From Kiloniellales bacterium (GTDB taxonomy: Bacteria > Pseudomonadota > Alphaproteobacteria > Kiloniellales > JAKSBE01), in assembly GCA_030067055.1 (NCBI GenBank), contig JASJAL010000275.1, positions 1 to 5,163 on the forward strand: a stretch of 5,163 bases of DNA, given 5' to 3'. Made by a program: the position numbers and the translations under genes. Under the pieces are notes generated by a model. The model had not been told where the DNA came from and did not search any database. It saw nothing but the letters and a program-made list of their open reading frames with translations. This document shows, one piece after another, positions 1 through 4,845 of this stretch (its first letter is position 1; each line of letters begins with the position of its first letter).

Positions 1-627
1 GGCCGCCACGTCGTCGATGGATAGGCCGTAGCTGGCCAGCCGCAGGGGCTGGACCACAATCCGCAGCACCTCCTCCTGGTGGCCGAAGAGTTCGACCGTC
101 GCAACGCCCGGGATCGCCGAGAGCTCGGTCGCGACCTCGTCCTCGGCAAGCCGGGTCAGGGCTTCTTGGGTCAGACGGTCGCTGACCAGTGCGATACGGA
201 TGATCGGCGAAGCGTCGGCGTCCGCCTTTACGATTGTGATATCCTCGACCCCTTCCGGCAGATCGCGCTCAATCGCGGCGACAGCCTCGCGGATGTCGTT
301 GGCTGCGGTGTCGAGGTCGACGCGCGGCACGAATTCGGCCCGCAACCGCGCGTTGTTCTCCTCGCTGGCCGCGTTGATCGTCTTCACGCCGGAGACCCGG
401 GCCACGGCGCCTTCGATGACGCTGGTGACCTCCGCGTCCATGGTCTCGGGCGAGGCGCCGTCGAAGAAGGCGCGCACCGTGACGACTGGACGGTCGACAT
501 CCGGCAACTCGCGGACCTCGACCCCGAGCATGGCGCCCAGCCCGGCGACGATGATCAGCAGGTTCAGGACCACGATCAGCGTCGGGCGCCGCACCGCCAG
601 CGCAGGCAGTTCGCTCGATCGCGCCAT
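1..627 (-). CDS. RND efflux pump permease (HAE1/AcrB-type), N-terminal part, cut by window edge
   Basis: This is the inner-membrane, proton-driven permease of a tripartite resistance-nodulation-division exporter; the family moves drugs and other amphiphiles from the periplasm or inner membrane outwards. Only the first 209 residues are present, read by translating the minus strand, and the frame is open to the window edge. A short cytoplasmic N-terminus ending in VRRP (12-15) leads into transmembrane helix 1 (about 16-34). The periplasmic porter region follows, with the family hallmarks ELPDVDRP (40-47), a DGASPE motif (56-61), a GV-KTI-A-S stretch (80-89), AANDIREAV (108-116), and KADADASPI (134-142) followed by an LVSDRLT-like segment. 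Full-length family members have about 1,000-1,050 residues and 12 transmembrane helices. The ATG at 627 shares its A with the adaptor stop codon (TGATG), and a GAAGGA-type ribosome-binding site lies 9 nt upstream. The match to HAE1 is strong; the substrate cannot be read from this part. Confidence 0.95.
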   Translation of the reverse strand, partial: MARSSELPALAVRRPTLIVVLNLLIIVAGLGAMLGVEVRELPDVDRPVVTVRAFFDGASPETMDAEVTSVIEGAVARVSGVKTINAASEENNARLRAEFVPRVDLDTAANDIREAVAAIERDLPEGVEDITIVKADADASPIIRIALVSDRLTQEALTRLAEDEVATELSAIPGVATVELFGHQEEVLRIVVQPLRLASYGLSIDDVAA

Positions 628-1739
628 CAGGCGGGGTCCTTCTCGCCGCTCGGGCGCGGAGCGCCGTTCCGCTCCTCGGCGAAGGGACGCGGCTCCACCG
701 CCTGGCCATCGCGCAGGCCCTGCACGCCCTCGACCACGATCAGGTCGCCAGCCTCCAGCGGCCCCTCGACCAGCACCCGGCCGCGGTTGCGGCGCACCAT
801 AGTGATGAAGACTTTCTCCGCACGGCCGTCGCGGACCCGCCAGAGGTAGGCGCCGTCCCGGCTCCAAAGTACCGAGACCTCGGGCACGCTCGGATACTGG
901 GCGCCGGTGAAATCCAGCCGGACGTCGAATGAGGTGCCCGGCCGGATCGACTCCTCGGGGTTGGCGATGCGTGCTTCCACGCGCAAGCTCCGGGTGAGCG
1001 GATCGATCCGGCTGTCCAGAGCCGAGATCGTGCCGCGCAGCTCCCGGTCGGCCAGGCTCCAGGGCCGCACGGCGATCGGATTGCCCTGACCGAGCCGCCC
1101 GGCATAGTCCTCGGGGACGGTGAACTTGACCTGGATAACGGACCGGTCGTCCAGGGTCGCGACCAGGGTTTCGTCGGTCACGCGGTCACCGGGATCGATA
1201 TCTGTCAGGCCGATGACCCCGTCGAATGGCGCGTAAAGGGTCCGATCCCGGAGCGCCGCCTCGGCCTGAGCCAAGCGCAAGCTGGCGCTCTCCAGCTCCG
1301 CATTTGCTGTCTGCAAGGTCACGGTCGAGACGTTGCCCGAGCGGGCCAGCTTTTCGTAGCGCTTCACCAGGCGCCGCGCTTCGGTCTCGGTGACCTGCGC
1401 CAGTCGGACCGCCAGGCGCTCGTCCTCGTCGTCCAGACGCAGCAGCGGCGCGCCCTTCTCGACCCTCTGCTCGGCCTTGAAGAGGACCTCGACCACCTCG
1501 CCCGTGACTTGCGGGTAGAGTGCAGCGGACCTAAGGGCCTCACCGGTGCCGACCACCCGCAGGGTCACCCGATCAGCGGCCAGGGACAGGGCCTCGACCT
1601 GGACCAGGGTCGCAGCGGACCGCTTGCCATTCGGCTCGCGCGACTCCGCCGACTCGCCGCCGAGTGAGAGCCAGAGCCACCCGGCCGCCACCAGGGCCGC
1701 CAAGAGCGCGGAAAGGCCAATCTGCAATCGCAACGCCAT
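627..1739 (-). CDS. RND efflux periplasmic adaptor subunit (membrane fusion protein, AcrA/MdtA-like)
   Basis: This 370-residue adaptor would link the downstream RND permease to an outer-membrane channel. An N-terminal hydrophobic segment (about 6-28) acts as a signal anchor; no lipobox cysteine is present, so lipid anchoring as in AcrA is unlikely. The order of domains is typical of the family: first half of the barrel-sandwich (lipoyl) domain (about 74-104, with PQVTGEV and KGAPLLRLD), a short alpha-helical hairpin (about 105-165), second lipoyl half (about 166-198, with LYAPFDGVIG and PGDRV), beta-barrel (about 200-280), and membrane-proximal domain (about 285-350). The acidic/basic C-terminal tail (350-370) is probably disordered. 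The ATG at 1739 is chosen because it gives the anchor helix and no in-frame start lies between it and the upstream TGA at 1817-1815; the ribosome-binding site is weak. The gene is translationally coupled to the permease through TGATG. No outer-membrane factor or local regulator gene follows within view. Confidence 0.95.
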   Translation of the reverse strand: MALRLQIGLSALLAALVAAGWLWLSLGGESAESREPNGKRSAATLVQVEALSLAADRVTLRVVGTGEALRSAALYPQVTGEVVEVLFKAEQRVEKGAPLLRLDDEDERLAVRLAQVTETEARRLVKRYEKLARSGNVSTVTLQTANAELESASLRLAQAEAALRDRTLYAPFDGVIGLTDIDPGDRVTDETLVATLDDRSVIQVKFTVPEDYAGRLGQGNPIAVRPWSLADRELRGTISALDSRIDPLTRSLRVEARIANPEESIRPGTSFDVRLDFTGAQYPSVPEVSVLWSRDGAYLWRVRDGRAEKVFITMVRRNRGRVLVEGPLEAGDLIVVEGVQGLRDGQAVEPRPFAEERNGAPRPSGEKDPA

Positions 1740-1788
1740 GTTCTGGGTGCGGTCCGTTTCAGGGGCGGTGCCTCGCCTTACCAGGCGC

Positions 1789-1818
1789 CTGACTTCAGCA
1801 GTATATCGCAGAAGTCAG
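1789..1818 (-). promoter_or_regulatory. Putative operator and core promoter for the RND efflux operon
   Basis: An interrupted palindrome has perfect 8-bp arms, CTGACTTC (1789-1796) and GAAGTCAG (1811-1818), separated by 14 bp. The arm centres are 22 bp apart, about two helical turns, which suits a dimeric repressor. On the minus strand the spacer holds TATACT (1805-1800), a good -10 hexamer match about 60 nt upstream of the adaptor ATG. The -35 region at normal spacing (about 1822-1829) matches the consensus poorly. The arms and hexamer are seen directly; their role as operator and promoter of the efflux operon is inferred. RND operons are often controlled by TetR- or MarR-type repressors that bind such sites, but no such regulator gene lies in this window. 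Confidence 0.45.
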
Positions 1819-2064
1819 TAGTCGAAGCATCCATTCGGACCCGAAGGCCCCGAATCTCCGCCCCGCTCCGAAGGGCCATGTAGCGACTACGAAGGACCCG
1901 CCATTCGGCCTCCCTTCCTGTCGGGGCATGGCTGAGCTCTGGCAAACTTCCTTTGCCCGGAGGTAGATCGAAACCCGAAGAGGTCGCGGCTGGGGCGCGG
2001 CCCAGACGGCTGCCCAAGAGCCGAACGGACTGCTATGTAGTCTTGATGTCTGAACATCCAAGAG

Positions 2065-2075
2065 AAGGAAGAAGG
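2065..2075 (+). promoter_or_regulatory. Ribosome-binding site of the GNAT gene
   Basis: The purine-rich tract AAGGAAGAAGG ends 8 nt before the ATG at 2084 and fixes that start. A small inverted repeat, GATGT-CTGA-ACATC (2045-2058), lies just upstream; its stem extends to 2042-2062 with a one-base bulge. Confidence 0.8.
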
Positions 2076-2083
2076 CCCGAAAC

Positions 2084-2569
2084 ATGACCGCAGGCCCCCG
2101 ACCGATCGAAAGCGGCGATCTCGACTGGGTCCTGGCCTTGAACCGAGACCACGAGACCGAGCTCTCGCCACTCACCCGGCTCCGGCTGGAGGAACTGGTG
2201 GACGTGGCCTTCTACGCCAAGGCGCTCGACCCGCAGGCGGCCTTCCTGCTCGCCTTCGACCAGGGCGCTCCCTACGACAGCCCCAACTTCCTCTGGTTCC
2301 GAGACCGCATCGCACGCTTCGTTTACGTCGACCGGATCACGGTCTCCACGGATCAGCGCGGCCGGGGCCACGCGCGGACATTGTACGACGACCTCTTCGC
2401 TTCGGCCTTGGCGCAGGGCCACGAGCGCATCGTCTGCGAGGTCAACTCGGATCCGCCCAATCCCGGCTCCGATGCCTTTCATGCCGCCCTGGGCTTCCGC
2501 GAGGTCGGCCGGGCCCAGCTCGCCGACCGCGGCAAGTCGGTGCGCTATCTGGAGCGTGCGCTCAAGTAA
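2084..2569 (+). CDS. GNAT-superfamily N-acetyltransferase (COG3818-like)
   Basis: This 161-residue cytoplasmic protein has the size of a single-domain GNAT enzyme, which transfers an acetyl group from acetyl-CoA to an amine. The acetyl-CoA loop, motif A, is DRITVSTDQRGRGHA (83-97), with R92, G95 and A97 fitting the R/Q-x-x-G-x-G/A pattern. Motif B falls in SDAFHAALGFREVG (129-142). Other conserved blocks point to the COG3818 subgroup as I recall it: SPL at 28-30 near the N-terminus, YDSPNFLWF (64-72), CEVNSDPPNP (118-127) and a KSVRYL end (151-156). The natural substrate of that subgroup is not established as far as I know, so small-molecule and protein acetylation both remain possible. The start is set by a clear ribosome-binding site. 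The gene appears monocistronic: its last 8 bp overlap the convergent dehydrogenase gene. Confidence 0.92.
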   Translation: MTAGPRPIESGDLDWVLALNRDHETELSPLTRLRLEELVDVAFYAKALDPQAAFLLAFDQGAPYDSPNFLWFRDRIARFVYVDRITVSTDQRGRGHARTLYDDLFASALAQGHERIVCEVNSDPPNPGSDAFHAALGFREVGRAQLADRGKSVRYLERALK

Positions 2570-3425
2570 AGAGCTGGGCGACACCGGCGATGTTGTCGCC
2601 GCCGAAGCCCTGCGCCTTGGCATGTGCATAGATCCCGCGCACGGCCGCGGCGGTCGGCATCTCGGCACCTGCGGCACTGGCGGCGTCGGCGACGTAGCCG
2701 AAGTCCTTCTCGACCAAGTCGATCGGGAACATCGGGGCGAAGTTCCCGGTCAGCATCAGGCCGGCCGCACCCTTGGCCGCCGGGCTCGCGACCGGTGTCT
2801 CGGCCAGGACCGCCGCTGTAGACTCGGCATCGAGACCGGCCTTCCGGAAAAGCCCCAAGATCTCCGCCACGGCGGCGACCTGGATCCCGAACAAGGCATT
2901 GACCGCCAGCTTGACCACCGCGGCATTTCCGGACGCGCCGACGTGGTGCAGGGCCCCGCCCAGGCACTCCAGCACTGGGCGTGCTGCCGCTACGACTTCA
3001 GCCTCGCCGCCGAGGAAGTAGATCAGCTGCCCGGCCTCGGCCTGGGGGCGCGAGCCGGCCACAGGCGCCTCGAGGAAGCGGCCCCTGGCTGCGGCCACCG
3101 CCGGCGCTAGGTCGCGGACCCAGCCTGGCGTCAGCGTGCTCGACTCGATGGCAAGGGCGCCCTCACCCAGGCCGCCAAGGGCTCCGGTTTCTGGGTTCAG
3201 CCAGACATCCCGGGAGGCCGCGTCGTCGCGGAGCATGGCAATTACCACCTCGGCTCCTGCCACCGCCTCGCGGGGTGTGGTGGCGGGCCGGGCGCCCTGG
3301 GCTTCCAGCGCCGCGCCGCGCTCGGGCGTGCGGTTTTGGATGTTCACCTCGTGGCCGGCTGCCAACAGGCGGGCCGCCATTCGCGATCCCATGGCGCCAA
3401 GGCCCAATACGGCGATGCGGGTCAT
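2562..3425 (-). CDS. NAD(P)-dependent beta-hydroxyacid dehydrogenase, GLYR/3-hydroxyisobutyrate dehydrogenase family
   Basis: This 287-residue enzyme is of the beta-hydroxyacid dehydrogenase superfamily and full length for it. The N-terminal Rossmann domain carries GLGAMG (8-13) after a beta strand; N31-R32-T33 at the end of strand 2 replaces the aspartate expected for NAD preference and suggests NADP(H). The ESSTLTP block (94-100) and the substrate-binding segment EAPVAGS (119-125), followed by QAEAGQL, are typical. GNAAVVK (166-172) supplies the presumed catalytic lysine K172, with N176 nearby, in the all-helical C-terminal domain. EKDFG (239-243) holds the conserved Lys-Asp pair. The EAPV-GS-x4-AE-GQL pattern resembles glyoxylate/succinic-semialdehyde reductases (GLYR) more than classical MmsB, but 3-hydroxyisobutyrate or tartronate semialdehyde could also be the substrate. 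The ATG at 3425 has a strong ribosome-binding site. The divergent LysR gene is its likely regulator. Confidence 0.93.
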   Translation of the reverse strand: MTRIAVLGLGAMGSRMAARLLAAGHEVNIQNRTPERGAALEAQGARPATTPREAVAGAEVVIAMLRDDAASRDVWLNPETGALGGLGEGALAIESSTLTPGWVRDLAPAVAAARGRFLEAPVAGSRPQAEAGQLIYFLGGEAEVVAAARPVLECLGGALHHVGASGNAAVVKLAVNALFGIQVAAVAEILGLFRKAGLDAESTAAVLAETPVASPAAKGAAGLMLTGNFAPMFPIDLVEKDFGYVADAASAAGAEMPTAAAVRGIYAHAKAQGFGGDNIAGVAQLFT

Positions 3426-3531
3426 CGGGGTCTCCTCCTCGTTCTCGAAACCAATGAGCCGGCAAGCTACTTTCTTGCGGAGAAGGCATAAACAGGCTGC
3501 AATACATAACTTTCGTGCATAAACTGCACGA
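3426..3531. promoter_or_regulatory. Divergent control region between dehydrogenase and LysR genes
   Basis: This 106-bp AT-richer stretch must contain the promoters of both divergent genes. It holds the word GCATAAAC twice (3486-3493 and 3517-3524), 31 bp apart or about three helical turns. Each copy is followed by CTGCA or TGCA (3497-3501; 3525-3528), and a weaker CATAAC lies between them (3505-3510). Nearer the dehydrogenase is a 5-bp inverted repeat GCAAG-N7-CTTGC (3462-3478). No convincing -35/-10 pair is visible on either strand, as is common for LysR-controlled promoters that need activation. Site assignments are inferred. Confidence 0.6.
3432..3439 (-). promoter_or_regulatory. Ribosome-binding site of the dehydrogenase gene
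   Basis: On the minus strand AGGAGGAG lies 6 nt upstream of the ATG at 3425. It is a near-ideal Shine-Dalgarno sequence, fixes the start and suggests efficient translation. The divergent LysR gene shows no such element. Confidence 0.85.
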
Positions 3532-3532
3532 A
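3512..3532. promoter_or_regulatory. Palindromic LysR-type binding site (T-N11-A) overlapping the regulator start codon
   Basis: Two perfect 8-bp arms, TTCGTGCA (3512-3519) and TGCACGAA (3525-3532), flank the 5-bp spacer TAAAC. The inner part, TGCA-N5-TGCA (3516-3528), is an exact T-N11-A LysR box with dyad symmetry. The right arm ends on the A of the LysR ATG. A LysR tetramer binding here would be expected to block its own transcription. The symmetry is seen directly; LysR binding follows from family knowledge and is not proven. In RNA the same sequence could fold into an 8-bp stem with a 5-nt loop at the start codon. Confidence 0.65.
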
Positions 3533-4452
3533 TGGACCTTTCATCCCTGCAGATCTTCGCCGAGGTGATGCGCCGTGGCAGCTTCGCGGCGGTGGCGCGG
3601 GACCGCGACGTCTCGCCCTCGGCGATCTCCCGCAGCGTGGCTGCCCTGGAAGCCGAACTCGGGCTCAGACTGTTTCAGAGAACGACCCGCCGCCTGGCGC
3701 CGACCGAAACCGGCGCGCTTTACTTCGCCCGGATAGAGCCCCTGCTCGGAGAGCTGGAGCAGGCGCGGCAGGCCGCCATCGACGTCAGCGAGGAGCCGAG
3801 CGGCACCCTACGAGTCACTGCCTCCGTGGCTTTCGGCCAAGTTTGCCTGGTGCCGCTGTTACCCGAGCTGCACCGCCGCTACCCGGAACTGGCCTTGGAG
3901 CTCTTGTTGAGCGACAGCAACCTGGACATGGTCGCCGAGCGCATAGACGTCGCACTGCGCTTGGCGCCGAGGATGGACAGTGGACTGATAGGACTTCGGC
4001 TCTTTGACACCCACTACCGGGTCTGTGCCAGCCCGGACTACCTGGCACGGACGGGCGAGATCGGCGCCCCCCAGGACTTGAGCGAGCTGTCCTGCCTGGT
4101 CTTCGCCCTGCCCGGCTACCGTTCCCGCTGGATCTTTCTCGACCGCGCCGGCGAGCGCACCGAGGTTCAGATCGATGGCCGCTTTGTGATCTCTTCAGCC
4201 TTGGGCCTGCGTGACTGCGCCCTGAATGGCCTCGGCCCTGCGCTCTTGGCGAACTGGCTGATCGACGACGACATCGCCGCGGGCAAGCTGGTCGACCTCT
4301 ACCCGCACCACCGGGTCACCGCCACCGACTTCGACACCGCCGCCTGGCTGCTCTATCCGAGCCGTGCCTACCTACCGCTCAAGGTCCGCGCTTTCATCGA
4401 TTTCTTGAAGCCCCGGCTCCACCCGGCCGAAGTCAGCGCACCCGGACAGTGA
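3532..4452 (+). CDS. LysR-family transcriptional regulator (CrgA-like substrate-binding domain)
   Basis: This 306-residue DNA-binding regulator has the normal length for the family. The winged helix-turn-helix covers about residues 1-60: LQIFAEVMRRGSFAAVA (6-22), the recognition region VSPSAISRSVAALEAELG (27-44), then LFQRTTRRLAPTETG (47-61). A linker helix (about 62-87) leads to the periplasmic-binding-protein-like effector domain, which starts with GTLRVTASVAFG (91-102) and continues with the PLLPELHRRYPELALEL block (108-124) and the ERIDVALRL motif (136-144), typical of the CrgA-like group. The ATG at 3532 is chosen because the conserved MDLSSLQIFAEV start fits exactly and an in-frame TAA lies at 3520-3522. 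No Shine-Dalgarno sequence is visible. The gene is divergent from the dehydrogenase gene, its most likely target, and overlaps the next convergent gene by 20 bp. The effector is unknown. Confidence 0.95.
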   Translation: MDLSSLQIFAEVMRRGSFAAVARDRDVSPSAISRSVAALEAELGLRLFQRTTRRLAPTETGALYFARIEPLLGELEQARQAAIDVSEEPSGTLRVTASVAFGQVCLVPLLPELHRRYPELALELLLSDSNLDMVAERIDVALRLAPRMDSGLIGLRLFDTHYRVCASPDYLARTGEIGAPQDLSELSCLVFALPGYRSRWIFLDRAGERTEVQIDGRFVISSALGLRDCALNGLGPALLANWLIDDDIAAGKLVDLYPHHRVTATDFDTAAWLLYPSRAYLPLKVRAFIDFLKPRLHPAEVSAPGQ

Positions 4453-4756
4453 TGGTCCGACTTGCGATCACGTCCCGGTATCGAGTCCCGCGCCCTCGGT
4501 AGTCATAGATCGTGATCTGGCCCCGGCCGCGGCGGTCGGCACAGACCCGCACACCGGTGGTCGCAGAATTGGCGAGGCGACGCTGAAAGACGACCCGTTC
4601 GCAGACATGGTCGAAAACCGTCAATTGAACCGCGCCGAAGCTCATGTTCCGGATCGACACGGTCAGCATCTGCTGAGCTGCAACCGGCGCGCTATTGAGC
4701 ACGCCGAGCGCCAGTAGCACCCCCAACGCCAGTCCCAATCCACGAAGCCGCCGCAA
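4433..4756 (-). CDS. Small exported protein of unknown function (TTG start)
   Basis: I do not recognise the family of this 107-residue protein. It has a clear Sec signal peptide: basic MRRLR start, hydrophobic core (about 6-20), and a PVAA-QQ signal peptidase I site (cleavage predicted after A27). The mature part is about 80 residues, basic, rich in alternating hydrophobic residues that suggest a small beta-sandwich, and has exactly two cysteines (C52 and C72) that could form a periplasmic disulfide. Notable stretches are VSIRNMSFGAVQLTVFDHVC (33-52) and VCADRRGRGQITIYDYRGRG (71-90). The start is TTG, supported by GGAGGG 8 nt upstream; a nearby ATG at 4772 is out of frame and soon stops. The 3' end overlaps the LysR gene by 20 bp. 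The gene follows the flavoprotein gene on the same strand after 89 bp, so cotranscription is possible. Confidence 0.75.
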   Translation of the reverse strand: MRRLRGLGLALGVLLALGVLNSAPVAAQQMLTVSIRNMSFGAVQLTVFDHVCERVVFQRRLANSATTGVRVCADRRGRGQITIYDYRGRGTRYRDVIASRTITVRVR

Positions 4757-4764
4757 CGATCGGG

Positions 4765-4770
4765 CCCTCC
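4765..4770 (-). promoter_or_regulatory. Ribosome-binding site supporting the TTG start
   Basis: GGAGGG on the minus strand lies 8 nt upstream of the TTG at 4756. It is what decides in favour of this rare start codon, because no ATG or GTG is available in frame before the upstream TGA at 4801-4799. Confidence 0.7.
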
Positions 4771-4845
4771 ATCGCGTGAAGTCTGTTTCCCCAGAGCTTC
4801 AGGATTGACCGCTTCGCCCACGACTTCAAGCCACGCTTTATCAAA

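Larger units (their letters stand above)
1740..2083. other. Intergenic region between divergent efflux operon and GNAT gene
   Basis: This 344-bp stretch separates two divergent genes. Open frames exist on the minus strand, but their translations are low-complexity, overlap each other, match no family I recognise and have no ribosome-binding sites, so I do not call genes. It contains an interrupted palindrome near the efflux-operon side (1789-1818), a cluster of short repeated words (CCATTCGG at 1831-1838 and 1901-1908; CCGAAGG at 1841-1847 and 1868-1874; ACGAAGG at 1889-1895), and a small hairpin next to the acetyltransferase ribosome-binding site (2042-2062). It must hold promoters for both flanking genes. 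No hairpin-plus-T-run terminator is seen, as expected between divergent genes. Confidence 0.7.

Noticed and set aside
79..849. Plus-strand ORFs of 256 and 200 residues
   Set aside because: They are antisense shadows of the RND permease and adaptor genes. The minus-strand translation matches the families unambiguously.
1880..1890. GTAG-CGA-CTAC inverted repeat
   Set aside because: Four-base arms are expected by chance in a region of this length.
1778..2175. Overlapping minus-strand ORFs (79, 94 and 126 residues) across the intergenic region
   Set aside because: They run in different frames over one another, have no ribosome-binding sites or family features, and two extend into the acetyltransferase gene on the opposite strand. 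High GC content explains the open frames.
2033..2677. A 214-residue minus-strand ORF and a 212-residue plus-strand ORF (2472-3110)
   Set aside because: Both lie opposite or out of frame with the acetyltransferase and dehydrogenase genes, and their composition is typical of GC-rich shadow frames.
4757..4772. ATG at 4772 as the start of the exported-protein gene
   Set aside because: It is out of frame with the signal-peptide reading frame and reaches a stop codon after 26 codons.
4777..4828. Inverted repeat TGAAGTC (4777-4783) and GACTTCA (4822-4828) as a terminator for the flavoprotein gene
   Set aside because: The arms are 7 bp with a 38-nt loop and no following T-run, so this is too weak for an intrinsic terminator. 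The match to the GACTTC core at 1791-1796 may be chance.
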